Of a DNA stretch of 64,000 bases, positions 8,661 through 17,623 are shown piece after piece. Each line of letters begins with the position of its first letter. The first letter of the stretch is position 1. The DNA is from an uncultured Mailhella sp. Lineage in GTDB: Bacteria; Desulfobacterota; Desulfovibrionia; Desulfovibrionales; Desulfovibrionaceae. Position numbers and translations under genes: made by a program. The DNA is taken from assembly GCF_963931295.1 (NCBI RefSeq), contig NZ_OZ007001.1:1364001-1428000 (forward strand). Direction: 5' to 3'. A model generated the notes under the pieces. It was not told the origin of the DNA and searched no databases. It saw only the letters and a program-made list of their open reading frames with translations.

Positions 8661-10127
8661 TCAGAGCTGACGGAACTTTTCCCACAGCTCCCGGATGTCC
8701 GGATCGAGCTCGCGCTTTTTGAACACGGCGTTGACGGCAAAGAAGATGAGCGGCGCGCCGATCAGCCCCACCAGAAGCGCAGGAATGCCCGTGGGCTTCT
8801 GCAGCCAGATGGTCCACACGGGAATGATGATCATGATGCTTACCATCTGCGCCAGCGCGGCCTGTTTTGAGGCGCCGGGAATGAGAATGACGCCGATCAT
8901 GGGCATGAGGAAGGTGAACACCAGGAAACCGAAGGCGAACACGCCGATCCAGAAAATGATGGTCGGCGGCTTGACGGCGAAGAGCAGCGGCAGCAGCACG
9001 AACACGGCGGCGCCCAGACGGTTGTAGAACATGGGATGTCGGGTGTAGCGCTCCGGGATGGCGAGCTTGAAGATGTCTTCCGTGAGCGACGAGGCCGCCA
9101 CCACGATGGAGCCGCTCACCGTGGACATGATGGCGGCGAGCACGGCAGCGAGATAGATGCCGCCCGTAATGGGCGAGAGCACCTTGGGAATGAGCAGCGG
9201 AATGACCATATCGGGATTCTTCACCTCGCCGGGCGCAAGCACCATGTGGCTCATCATGCCGGTGGTGGCCAGCGTCCAGGCGAGAATGGCGGAAAACACC
9301 ACGCACACGATCATGGCCACGCGGGCGGTGCGTACGTCGCGCATGGAGAAAATGGCCACGCTCTGCTGAGGCATGGCAATGCCCACGAGCATGGTGATGG
9401 CGAGAATGATGAACAGATTGGACCAGCTCATTTTTCCGCCGCCCGTGATGTCGAGCAGATTGGGATCAATGGAGCCGAGCGCGGCGTTGAGCTGGGAGAG
9501 CAGATCCGCCGAAACGCCGCCGAAGGCCGCCTGCACCGTAGCCGTGAAGATGGCGATGGAGCCGAGCACCATGATGATGCCCTGAATGAAGTCCGTCCAC
9601 ACCGAGGCGAGATAGCCGCCCATGACGCAGTACACGCCCACGACGACCGCGCCGATGAACAGCCCTGAAAGATAGTCCAGACCGAGAATGGTGGAAAAGA
9701 TTTCTCCCGTGGCCTTGAACTGCGCCACGAGCGAGCCGCCGAGGCCTATGAGTATGGCCACGGCCGCCACAATGCGGATGGCGCGGCTTTTATAGCGCTT
9801 TTCCAGCATCTGCGGCAGGGTAAGCACGTTGAAGTGATCGAAGGCCAGCTTGAGGCGCTGTCCGAACACGCGGAAGGAAAAGAAGTAGCACAGCGGCGTG
9901 CCTATGCCCATGGCAAGCGAAGACCAGCCCGCATTCCAGGCCATGCCGGGACTTCCCACGAGCTTGACGCCGCTCTCCCAGGTGGCCGCGAACTTGAAGG
10001 CCGTGAACCACGGGCCGAAACCTTTGCCGCCGAGAAAGTAGTCTCTCGAATCCCTCACCTTGCGTGAGGCGAGGTAGCCTATGAACAACATGAGTCCGAA
10101 ATAGACGACGAGTATGGCAATCATCAT
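8661..10127 (-). CDS. Sodium:solute symporter (SSS family), module A transporter
   Basis: A 488-residue integral membrane protein with about 13 hydrophobic segments and SSS landmarks: the early SRKVRDSRDYFLGGKGFGPW loop and a GGYLASVWTDFIQG stretch in the middle. The family couples solute uptake to sodium entry; relatives carry pantothenate, proline, sugars or carboxylates, and the solute here is unknown. AGGGGCGCGCC precedes the start. It follows the 46-residue accessory protein by 12 nt and is transcribed with the ferredoxin and flavoprotein upstream, so it probably imports the substrate of that enzyme. Confidence 0.88.
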   Translation of the reverse strand: MMIAILVVYFGLMLFIGYLASRKVRDSRDYFLGGKGFGPWFTAFKFAATWESGVKLVGSPGMAWNAGWSSLAMGIGTPLCYFFSFRVFGQRLKLAFDHFNVLTLPQMLEKRYKSRAIRIVAAVAILIGLGGSLVAQFKATGEIFSTILGLDYLSGLFIGAVVVGVYCVMGGYLASVWTDFIQGIIMVLGSIAIFTATVQAAFGGVSADLLSQLNAALGSIDPNLLDITGGGKMSWSNLFIILAITMLVGIAMPQQSVAIFSMRDVRTARVAMIVCVVFSAILAWTLATTGMMSHMVLAPGEVKNPDMVIPLLIPKVLSPITGGIYLAAVLAAIMSTVSGSIVVAASSLTEDIFKLAIPERYTRHPMFYNRLGAAVFVLLPLLFAVKPPTIIFWIGVFAFGFLVFTFLMPMIGVILIPGASKQAALAQMVSIMIIIPVWTIWLQKPTGIPALLVGLIGAPLIFFAVNAVFKKRELDPDIRELWEKFRQL

Positions 10128-10139
10128 GGCGCGCCCCTT

Positions 10140-10280
10140 TTAATTCCTCTTTTTCTTATCGTCGGGGCGGGTTCTGCCCTGAAGGCACCACCAGATGCCG
10201 TAGCCTATGACGAACACAAACTGCACCAGAAACGCGCCGATGTAGAGAAGAAAGGTTGAAGTGGGCATATTGGCAATCAT
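10140..10280 (-). CDS. Symporter small accessory protein-like membrane protein
   Basis: A 46-residue protein starting MIANMPTSTFLLYIGAFLVQ after GGGAGATTCGCTC. It has one transmembrane helix (about 9-32) ending in a GYGIWWCLQGR segment and a basic, charged tail. Tiny single-helix proteins of this kind are commonly encoded immediately before SSS symporters (compare the YhdT-PanF pairing) and are presumed accessory subunits. The placement 12 nt before the symporter supports this role. Confidence 0.65.
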   Translation of the reverse strand: MIANMPTSTFLLYIGAFLVQFVFVIGYGIWWCLQGRTRPDDKKKRN

Positions 10281-10322
10281 GAGCGAATCTCCCGCGTTGT
10301 TCCGATGCGTTTGCAAACGGCA

Positions 10323-10342
10323 GGCCGCCCCGGAGGGCGGCC
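10323..10342. repeat. Hairpin between the module A ferredoxin and transport genes
   Basis: GGCCGCCC and GGGCGGCC form a perfect 8-bp GC stem around CGGA in the 68-bp gap between ferredoxin and accessory protein. There is no T-run, so it is more likely an mRNA-stability or processing element than a full terminator. Modules B and C have hairpins at the equivalent place. Confidence 0.5.
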
Positions 10343-10348
10343 GAGCCA

Positions 10349-10570
10349 TCAGATCTTCCAGGGCAGGATGGGACGGCGTTCCCGGTCCGCGGAAACGGCG
10401 ATGGCCCCTGCCGGGCAGTATTTTTCACACAGAAAACAGGACTGGCAGTCCTGAAGATAGGCGATGTACGGATGCTTGTCCTCGTCGGCCCGCAAGACGT
10501 CCTGCGGGCAGTAGGTGACGCAGCGCAGGCAGCGGACGCACTTGTCGTAATCGATATGACGGATGCCCAT
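10349..10570 (-). CDS. AprB-like two-cluster ferredoxin, module A
   Basis: A 73-residue protein with two 4Fe-4S motifs: CVRCLRCVTYCP near residue 11 and CQSCFLCEKYCP near 43. It resembles the electron-transfer subunit of AprAB-type enzymes and is very close in layout to the module C ferredoxin. The ATG overlaps the TAA of the upstream flavoprotein by one base (TAATG), so the two are translationally coupled and probably form one complex. It should pass electrons between the FAD subunit and a cytoplasmic donor or acceptor that is not encoded here. Confidence 0.88.
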   Translation of the reverse strand: MGIRHIDYDKCVRCLRCVTYCPQDVLRADEDKHPYIAYLQDCQSCFLCEKYCPAGAIAVSADRERRPILPWKI

Positions 10571-12315
10571 TAGATGTTCTCCCCAAGTTTTCTGGCCGCG
10601 GCAATGGAGGCGTGAAGTTCGTGCTTGTGCTCGGGACGCAGCGGATAGCGGTCGATGGGAATATCCTTCGTGCGGAGCGCAAGTTCGCCGTTCTGCTGTT
10701 CCACGAGAATCCATTTCAGCCAGTTCTCGTTGTCGATTTCCGGGTAGTCGAGGCGCAGATGCGAGCCGCGGCTTTCCTTGCGGTACAAGGCGGCGGTAAG
10801 CATGACTTCCGCGCTCAGCACCATGTTGCGCGCCTCCAGGGCAAAGCGCAGGCCGTGCGCGTCGAGCGCGCGCAGACGGGGCACGTCGTACTTCTTGATT
10901 TCCCGAATGCGGTTCAGCGCGGCGAGCATTTTTTCTTCGGTGCGCAGAATGTACACGTCGTAGGGGAAGAGCGCCTCCTGCACGGCGATGACCACATGGG
11001 AGGGATCCACGCCCTGCGGATGTCTGAGCGGCGTGGTGAGCTTTTCCACCACCTGCTCGATTTCCTTCTCGTCCACATCCGGTTCGCCCACGGTGCGGGC
11101 GTATCTCGCGCTGGATTCGCCCACCACCGCGCCCGTGGTGGACGCCGCAGGCATGGCGTAGGCGCAGAAGCCCTCCACGCCCGAGGTGGGGCCGAACGTG
11201 GCGTCGCCCGCGGCGTACAGGCCTTCCAGCGTGGTGCGGCCTTCGAGATCAATGTACAGGCCGCCGCCGAAGCCCACGTTGCCTATGAGCGCGGAAACCC
11301 AGCTCAGCTTGCCCTGAATCACCTTGCGGTTCTTGTCCACGTAGCCCGCCTGCTCGTAGGAGCGGTACATGAGCGGCAGCGTGCGTTCAAACAGTTCCCA
11401 GTCCTTGGGCGTGAAGGAGGAATAGTCGAAATAGAGCGGGCCGCGGCCGAAATGCACTTCCAGGGCCATGGAGGCGGAAATGCGCCACAGGTTGCCGTGG
11501 GAGGCGTATTCCGGGTCGTACTTGGCAGTGAAGTCCTCGCCGAGAGCGTTGACGAACTTGGCGCCGAGCCCCTGCGAAACGTTCATGCCGTGCGTGGCGA
11601 AGTTGCCGTGCGTGAGCTGATGGCAGTTGAATTCGTAGTTGGCGAGCGCCGCGCCGGCTTCAAGACCCATGATGTGCGCGTCGCCCGTTTCCATGTGCAG
11701 ATCGGCGTAGTGAGACTTGTAGGCCTGCGCGCCGGTGGTGAGCACCACGGCCCGGGCCTTGACCACGTACACTTCGCCGGTCACGCCGTGGAAGCCCACC
11801 ACGCCGCGGATGACGCTCTTGTTGCCCTTTTCATGAAGCAGCGCGTCCACCATGACGCGATCCACGATGGTCACGCCCTTTTCCTTGCAGACTCTGCGCA
11901 TGACTTCCATGAACTGCGGTCCGTGGAACATGAGCGTCTTGATGGGGCGCTGATCGGAAGAACCCTGTCCTTCAATGCGGCGATAGGTGCCGTCTTCGTT
12001 CTTTTCAAACACCACGCCCCAGGATTCCAGTTCCTTCACCCTGTCGCCGATGGTGTCGAAATGCTTTTTCAGCCAGTCCTGATCGTTGATGTAGAAGCCT
12101 TCTTCCACGGCCTTGCCGTACCACAGGTCGAGGGAGTCCTCTTCCTTGAGATAGGCCTTGAACGAACCGGCCCCGAACGTGCCGCAGCCGCTTTTGCCGA
12201 CATAGCCCTTGTCAAGAAGAATGACGTCGGCGCCGTTTTCCGCCGCCTTCACGGCGGCGAAGGTTCCGGCCGGACCGCCGCCCACGACAACGACATCGCA
12301 TTGCAGAGTTTTCAT
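10570..12315 (-). CDS. FAD-dependent fumarate-reductase/AprA-type flavoprotein, module A
   Basis: A 581-residue cytoplasmic flavoprotein. The FAD-binding motif VVVVGGGPAGTFAA is at about 8-21. The capping domain includes ASMALEVHFGRGPLYFDY near 300, whose upstream Arg may correspond to the active-site Arg of the fumarate reductase superfamily. The C-terminal family motif RKESRGSHLRLDYPEIDN starts near 512. There is no Tat or Sec signal and no covalent flavin or haem motif. The start at 12315 is supported by GGAGAACAGT. It resembles adenylylsulfate reductase alpha and succinate/fumarate-type enzymes, but without sulfate-assimilation neighbours. Context suggests a reductase or dehydrogenase for an imported organic substrate. 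Confidence 0.85.
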   Translation of the reverse strand: MKTLQCDVVVVGGGPAGTFAAVKAAENGADVILLDKGYVGKSGCGTFGAGSFKAYLKEEDSLDLWYGKAVEEGFYINDQDWLKKHFDTIGDRVKELESWGVVFEKNEDGTYRRIEGQGSSDQRPIKTLMFHGPQFMEVMRRVCKEKGVTIVDRVMVDALLHEKGNKSVIRGVVGFHGVTGEVYVVKARAVVLTTGAQAYKSHYADLHMETGDAHIMGLEAGAALANYEFNCHQLTHGNFATHGMNVSQGLGAKFVNALGEDFTAKYDPEYASHGNLWRISASMALEVHFGRGPLYFDYSSFTPKDWELFERTLPLMYRSYEQAGYVDKNRKVIQGKLSWVSALIGNVGFGGGLYIDLEGRTTLEGLYAAGDATFGPTSGVEGFCAYAMPAASTTGAVVGESSARYARTVGEPDVDEKEIEQVVEKLTTPLRHPQGVDPSHVVIAVQEALFPYDVYILRTEEKMLAALNRIREIKKYDVPRLRALDAHGLRFALEARNMVLSAEVMLTAALYRKESRGSHLRLDYPEIDNENWLKWILVEQQNGELALRTKDIPIDRYPLRPEHKHELHASIAAARKLGENI

Positions 12316-12641
12316 ACTGTTCTCCATGGTGAGAGCGACAGACGCTTCCGTCCGAAAAAATGCGGAAAGACGCCGGGCCGCTTGTTCGAGAATACATGAC
12401 GCAGCCGCGGAGCTCAACAACATTTTACGCTATTTCGCTGCGATACGTTTATGTTTTCCCCAAGGATCCCCATGCCTGCATGCATGACGCAAAAGCGTGC
12501 CGGACAACGTGTTATTTACAAAAAAGTTCTTCTTCACGATCCAAAAAAACGAACAGGATTCCCGCTCTCCCGCGCGCTGCTGCAGAAGATCGAGGCAAAA
12601 GCATCGGAAATCTCCCGTCCATCGTCCTCGGAAAGCGTTCG
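12316..12641. other. Spacer upstream of module A
   Basis: No supported gene. It should hold the promoter of the module A flavoprotein. A sigma-54-like sequence lies at 12487-12503 on the minus strand, but its GG-GC spacing is 9, one short of the usual 10. An AT-rich stretch at about 12415-12450 could serve another promoter. Confidence 0.4.
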
Positions 12642-15600
12642 TCAGCGCCTGTCGGAAACTTCCTCCCGCGCGTCGTTCTCCCGGGAAAGACCGTATTTGC
12701 GCATTTTCGCGTACAGTGCGGAACGACTTATCTTCAGCACGGCCAGTGCTCCGTACCTGCCGTCGATACGCCAGCCCGTCCGGCGAAGCGCGGCGAGAAT
12801 GCATCGCTTTTCAGCCTCCTCCACGGAACAGACTAGCTCTTCCCGCTCCGCCGCCGGAATTTCGTTGCGCCCGCCCAAGGTAGCGCTTCTGACGGGCGCT
12901 TCATAGAACCCCTCCTGAAAGGCGAGCGTGCGTCCGCCGCTGAGAATGACGGACTGCTCGACCACGTTGCGCAGCTCGCGGATGTTGCCCGGCCACGGCC
13001 ACTGCTCTAGCAGACGGCAGTTGACTTCGGAAAAATCCTGCACCACGTCGCGACCGTGCCTGTGGGCAAAATGATGCAGATAGTAGCGGGCCAGAGGAAG
13101 AATGTCCTGACGCCGCTCCCGCAGCGGCGGAATATGGAGACAAATGACCGCCACCCGGTAATAGAGATCGGCACGGAACGCGCCCGTGCGCACGGCCTCG
13201 CCGATATTGCGGTTGGTGGCCGCCACCAGACGGAAATTGATGCGTATGGGTCTTGTGCCGCCCACCCGCAGAAAACTCCGCTCCTGCAGCACCCGCAGCA
13301 GCTTGGCCTGCACCCTGGGACTCGCCTCCGTCAGCTCGTCCAGAAAAAGCGTGCCGTTCTCGGCAAGTTCCACCAGTCCAAGCTTGCTGTTCATGGCTCC
13401 GGTGAAGGCGCCCTTTTCATGGCCGAAGAACTCGCTTTCAAAAAGCTCGTCCTGCAGGCTCGCCATGTTGATGGTCACAAGACGGCCGCTTCTGCCGCTC
13501 CGCTCATGAATGCGCCGGGCCAGCATTTCCTTGCCCACGCCGGACTCGCCGTTGAGCAGAACCGCCGCATCCGTGCCCGCCGCGTTGTCCACGTCCGCCA
13601 GAAAATTCCGCATCGTCGAGGAAACCCATATCATTTCCTGAGAGCTCTCGCCCGTGGCGGAAACGCTCTGCGTGCGTCGTTCCGTTTCCAGCGTGAGCAT
13701 GCACGGCCAGGTAAGCACCCGGGCTATGTCGCGCAGAAGCGTTTCGTCCAGCACCGCCCTCAGCTTTTCGGGAAACGTGCCCGCAAGGCAGAGCACGTAT
13801 AATCCATAGGGCCGGCAGTCCAGCGGCAGCCCGACAAACATGCCCCGCTTCTCGCCGTCCGTCACGCTGTCCAGAATGACCGGTTCCCCTTCCGCCACGA
13901 GTTCCGCCATTTCCTCCACCGTGGCGGCCCCCAGAAACCCCTCAAGCGCAGAGCCGTTTTTTTCCACAAGAAGCAGCGGCGCGGAAGGCTGAGAACGATG
14001 ATACAGCCAGCCCTCCGACGCGCCGAGCAGCCTCCCCGACTCCGTCAGCAGCATGCGGGAAAACTCCTCAAACGACAGTCCGGAACGCCGGGGCGCAAAA
14101 TTGTCGCGAAACGCTTCCACCAGCGCGTGGGCGGAAACCACGCTCTCTTCTCCCGCGTTCAGATACGACGGCACCAGCCGAAGCAGCCTGTCGGACCAGA
14201 AGAACGCCTTCTGATACCGGTAGGATCGCCAGGCTTCGTTGACGAGCAGAGCCGCCTCCTTCTCGTTTTCATCCAGCAGCAGCGAGGCCAGGAAAAGACG
14301 CGTCTGATCTGCCCCGAGCGTGTTGTGAATGGCGTCCAGCAGGGCAATGCTCCTGCGGTAGGCCTCCACGGCCTCGGCCTTTTTCCCCGCCCGCTCCAGC
14401 AGCCGCCCCTGCACGCGGAAAGCCACCCCGCGCAGCAGACGGTTCGGACCCGAAAGACATCGGGCCAGTTCCTCTTCAAAGGAATAGCACGGCAGAGGCG
14501 GCAGTCCCTTTTCGTGCATGCAGGCCAGCAGTTCGAGAAACACGCCGTTGAGATACACCGGCCGCTGATACCCCTGCGCCTCGGCCTTGCGCAGGGCGGG
14601 CAGCAGCACCTTGAAGGCCGCCTCAACGTGCCCGGAAAACATGTGATAGCAGGCCAGATGACGCAGCGTGGTCACGGCGCTGGCAATGTCCGTCTTCCTC
14701 GTTATGCCGGTGAGGGCCATGTCCAGCTGTTCCAGCGCCTTTTCGCTCCTGCCCATGCGCAGATACACGAAGGCAAGCTGACTGCGCATGTTGCGCGAAA
14801 GCGAGGAGTCGCTGCTCACTTCGGCCTGCCGGAGTCTCGTGAGCAGAAGCCTCACCGCCAGATCGAAATCCCCGCGGTTGGCCGCCGCAAATCCCCAGTG
14901 CCGGGCATAGAACATTTCAAAGTAGCGGCGGCGCTGGATGCGCATTTTCCGGCTGGCGCGGGAGAAAAAGTTCATGGCCTGTTCGTAGTCGCCTTCCAGA
15001 AACGCGAAAATGCCGAGATAGGGCACGGCCGTCTCCACGAGAACAGGATCCTTCACCGTATCGAGCTCCGCCCTGCCCCGGGCCATGATTTCATGAAAAT
15101 ACGCGCTGTTGTGCTCGGGAATGTTGCACACGTTGAGCGAGCCTATGAGCAGATCCATCAGGGCCGTCTCTCCCATGTCTCCGGTGCCGAGCGCCGTTTC
15201 CCGCGCCTGAAAGAAGAACTGCGGAAGCCCGGGAATGAAGATGCCCGAACACACGATGAACAGATTGAGCTCCCGGCACAGCCCGAGAAAGCGCTTTATC
15301 TGCAAAAGCGAGGAAGGAGAAAGATTCCGCAGCCTCTCCAGCGCAAACATGAGCATGGCGCGCATGTCGTCCGTGGAAAGCGCACGGATGCGCCGCTCGC
15401 CCTGCTCCAGAAACGTTTCCAGAGCGCCCAGCTCGTCGCCTTCGGCAAGGCTGCGCAAAAAGCGCTCGAAGGGAGAGGTTCCGGCAAGAGAGCGCAGACG
15501 CGCGGCCGCCTCTTCGTGCCCGGCCAGCAGAATGTCCAGCGCCTGCCACTCTGCCGCCTCTCCTCCGGCCGGAGCAAAGCAGCCCCGACCCGCGGCCGAA

Positions 15601-15716
15601 GGTTCGAGTCCGGCCAGCTTCACCAGCATTTCAGGACGCCAGTGCCTTCCGAAAAGTTCCCGCAGAAACGCTCCCGTTTCCGTGCTGTTTTCCCAGTCCG
15701 TCTTCTGCTGCCGCAT
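12642..15716 (-). CDS. Sigma-54-dependent activator with TPR-like and GAF-like input regions
   Basis: A 1024-residue regulator starting at 15716 behind AGGAGAAGG. The first ~500 residues are helical and repeat-rich, TPR-like. About 540-680 resembles a GAF-type sensor. The AAA+ domain has GESGVGKE near 715, the sigma-54 contact loop KGAFTGAMN, FLDEL and ATNRN. WPWPGNIRELRNVVEQ closes it, followed by a Fis-type HTH (ISRSALYAKMRKYG) near the end. There is no receiver domain, so it should sense a ligand or protein directly. It lies between module A (same strand, downstream) and module B (divergent), whose promoter is a near-perfect sigma-54 site, so it most likely activates B and perhaps A. Confidence 0.9.
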   Translation of the reverse strand: MRQQKTDWENSTETGAFLRELFGRHWRPEMLVKLAGLEPSAAGRGCFAPAGGEAAEWQALDILLAGHEEAAARLRSLAGTSPFERFLRSLAEGDELGALETFLEQGERRIRALSTDDMRAMLMFALERLRNLSPSSLLQIKRFLGLCRELNLFIVCSGIFIPGLPQFFFQARETALGTGDMGETALMDLLIGSLNVCNIPEHNSAYFHEIMARGRAELDTVKDPVLVETAVPYLGIFAFLEGDYEQAMNFFSRASRKMRIQRRRYFEMFYARHWGFAAANRGDFDLAVRLLLTRLRQAEVSSDSSLSRNMRSQLAFVYLRMGRSEKALEQLDMALTGITRKTDIASAVTTLRHLACYHMFSGHVEAAFKVLLPALRKAEAQGYQRPVYLNGVFLELLACMHEKGLPPLPCYSFEEELARCLSGPNRLLRGVAFRVQGRLLERAGKKAEAVEAYRRSIALLDAIHNTLGADQTRLFLASLLLDENEKEAALLVNEAWRSYRYQKAFFWSDRLLRLVPSYLNAGEESVVSAHALVEAFRDNFAPRRSGLSFEEFSRMLLTESGRLLGASEGWLYHRSQPSAPLLLVEKNGSALEGFLGAATVEEMAELVAEGEPVILDSVTDGEKRGMFVGLPLDCRPYGLYVLCLAGTFPEKLRAVLDETLLRDIARVLTWPCMLTLETERRTQSVSATGESSQEMIWVSSTMRNFLADVDNAAGTDAAVLLNGESGVGKEMLARRIHERSGRSGRLVTINMASLQDELFESEFFGHEKGAFTGAMNSKLGLVELAENGTLFLDELTEASPRVQAKLLRVLQERSFLRVGGTRPIRINFRLVAATNRNIGEAVRTGAFRADLYYRVAVICLHIPPLRERRQDILPLARYYLHHFAHRHGRDVVQDFSEVNCRLLEQWPWPGNIRELRNVVEQSVILSGGRTLAFQEGFYEAPVRSATLGGRNEIPAAEREELVCSVEEAEKRCILAALRRTGWRIDGRYGALAVLKISRSALYAKMRKYGLSRENDAREEVSDRR

Positions 15717-15888
15717 GTTCCTTCTCCTGTACTGACAAGCGCCCTGCGCACAGACGCAGGCCCGCTCATCGTAACTGTATTTTTTACGCACAGCAACAAG
15801 ACATTTTATATTTTTTAAATACGAAATATCTCTGCTTCACAAGGGGTAAAAAACGACAAACACCAATAAATAAAGCATATTATAATCA

Positions 15889-15905
15889 TGGCACGGTTCT
15901 TGCTA
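15889..15905 (+). promoter_or_regulatory. Sigma-54 promoter of module B
   Basis: TGGCACGGTTCTTGCTA matches the -24/-12 consensus TGGCACG-N4-TTGCW at every defined position, with the required 10 bases between GG and GC. Transcription should start about 12 bases further on, leaving a leader of some 50 nt before the ATG at 15969. The divergent activator gene starts 173 bp away. Confidence 0.9.
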
Positions 15906-15968
15906 CATAAGGGGCAATTCATCTGAAACAACCATCGGTCCTGCATTGCAACCCGCCAAGGAGATTCC

Positions 15969-17609
15969 ATGATTCAGAGTATCGACCCCGCAGCCTGTAC
16001 CGGATGCGGCACATGCACCAAAACATGCCCGCTCGACGTTTTCCGTCTTGACACGCAGCAGGAAGAGCTGTCCCCCTGCATGGCGGCCTGTCCCTCCGGC
16101 GTGGACATACGCAGGAACAACTATCTCATCCAGCAGGGCAGGCTCGACGAGGCGGCGGAAAACTTCCTGAACGCCAACCCGTTCCCGGCCATCACCGGAC
16201 GCGTCTGCTTCCATCCCTGCGAATCCAGGTGCTCCCGCGCCAAGGTGGATCAGGCCGTGAACATCAACGCCATCGAGCAGGTGCTCGGCGACCGAGGCAT
16301 GACGCTTCCGCAGAAAGAAAAGGTGCAGCGTCACATCACCAAGGTGGCCGTGGTAGGCTCCGGCCCCGCCGGACTGTCCTGTGCGTGGTTCCTGGCCAAC
16401 ATGGGCTATCCCGTCACGGTATTTGAAGCCCGTCCCTTCCCCGGCGGCATGCTGCGCTACGGCATTCCCGCCTACCGCCTGCCCGACGCCGTGGTCACGG
16501 GGCAGATTGAACGTCTGGAACGCCTGGGCGTGACGTTCTGCTGCAACACCCTCGTGGGCGACAATGCCGACGTCAGCCTCGCCGATCTGAAAAAGCGCGG
16601 CTTCAAGGCCGTCATGCTCGCTCCCGGCGCAAGCGCCGCCAAGAAGGTGGACATCGAGGGCGCAGACGCCGAAGGCGTTCACTGGGGACTCGATTTTCTG
16701 CGCGCCTGCCGCGACGATGAAAAACCGGAAATTTCCGGCGACGTGGTGGTCATCGGCGGCGGCGACGTGGCCGTGGACGCGGCCATCAGCGCAAAACGCC
16801 TCGGCGCGGCCCGCGTGTACATGGCCTGCCTTGAAAGCCGCGACGCCATGCCCGCGTACCCCCACAATCAGAAGGACGCCGAAAACGAAGGCGTGGAATT
16901 CCACTGCGGTTTCGGCCCGGCGCGCATTCTTACCGAAGACGGCCACGTTTCCGGCATAGAGCTGCACGCCTGCACCCGCCTCAAGGACGAGGAAGGACGC
17001 TTCGCCCCGCTCTTCGACGTCGACTCAACGCTGCATCTTGCCGCCTCCCACGTCATTTTCGCCATCGGCCAGACTCCGGAACTGAGCGGCTTTGCGGGCG
17101 AGGTAACGGTGGAGCGCAACCGCATCGTCGTGAACGACGTCACCTTCGCCACGTCGGCATGGGGCATTTTCGCCGCGGGCGACGCGGCTTCCGGCCCGGC
17201 CTCCGTGGTGGCCGCCATTGCGGGCGGCCGTGAATGCGCCTGCTCCATCGACCGCATGCTGAAAGGCGCGGACCTCACCGGCGAACGCGGCAGAAAGCGC
17301 CCCTGCGTGCCCGAAGACAAACTGCCCGGCGAAGGCATCCGCCACGAAGTGCGGCACGAACGCGCCGTGCTTCCCGCGGATCCGGAACATCCCTTTGCGG
17401 AACACACGAAGCCTCTGGACATGGAAGCCTGCTTTGCCGAAGCGCTGCGCTGCATGACCTGCGGCAGCAAGTCCCGCATCACCTACACCGACGACTGCAT
17501 GACCTGCTTCAACTGCGAGCTCCACTGCCCCTCCGGCGCCATTTTCGTTCATCCCTTCAAAGAACGCTTTGCCCGAACCCTTGACCAGATTGAAGTCGCC
17601 AAGAGCTGA
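15969..17609 (+). CDS. NfnB/GltD-like NAD(P)H oxidoreductase within a split two-cluster ferredoxin, module B
   Basis: A 546-residue protein with AGGAGATTCC before the ATG. It opens with CTGCGTCTKTCPLDVFR (about 10-26), the first half of the AprB-like ferredoxins in modules A and C. A GltD-type N-terminal cluster region (CMAACPSGVDI, CFHPCESRCSR) and two Rossmann units follow: VAVVGSGPAGLSCA for FAD near 121 and VVVIGGGDVAVDAA for NAD(P) near 258. The end carries CMTCGS and CMTCFNCELHCPSGAIFVHPF, which aligns with the second ferredoxin half. It probably moves electrons between NAD(P)H and the flavoprotein encoded 14 nt downstream. First gene of the sigma-54 operon. Confidence 0.87.
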   Translation: MIQSIDPAACTGCGTCTKTCPLDVFRLDTQQEELSPCMAACPSGVDIRRNNYLIQQGRLDEAAENFLNANPFPAITGRVCFHPCESRCSRAKVDQAVNINAIEQVLGDRGMTLPQKEKVQRHITKVAVVGSGPAGLSCAWFLANMGYPVTVFEARPFPGGMLRYGIPAYRLPDAVVTGQIERLERLGVTFCCNTLVGDNADVSLADLKKRGFKAVMLAPGASAAKKVDIEGADAEGVHWGLDFLRACRDDEKPEISGDVVVIGGGDVAVDAAISAKRLGAARVYMACLESRDAMPAYPHNQKDAENEGVEFHCGFGPARILTEDGHVSGIELHACTRLKDEEGRFAPLFDVDSTLHLAASHVIFAIGQTPELSGFAGEVTVERNRIVVNDVTFATSAWGIFAAGDAASGPASVVAAIAGGRECACSIDRMLKGADLTGERGRKRPCVPEDKLPGEGIRHEVRHERAVLPADPEHPFAEHTKPLDMEACFAEALRCMTCGSKSRITYTDDCMTCFNCELHCPSGAIFVHPFKERFARTLDQIEVAKS

Positions 17610-17623
17610 ACCCGGAGGATATC

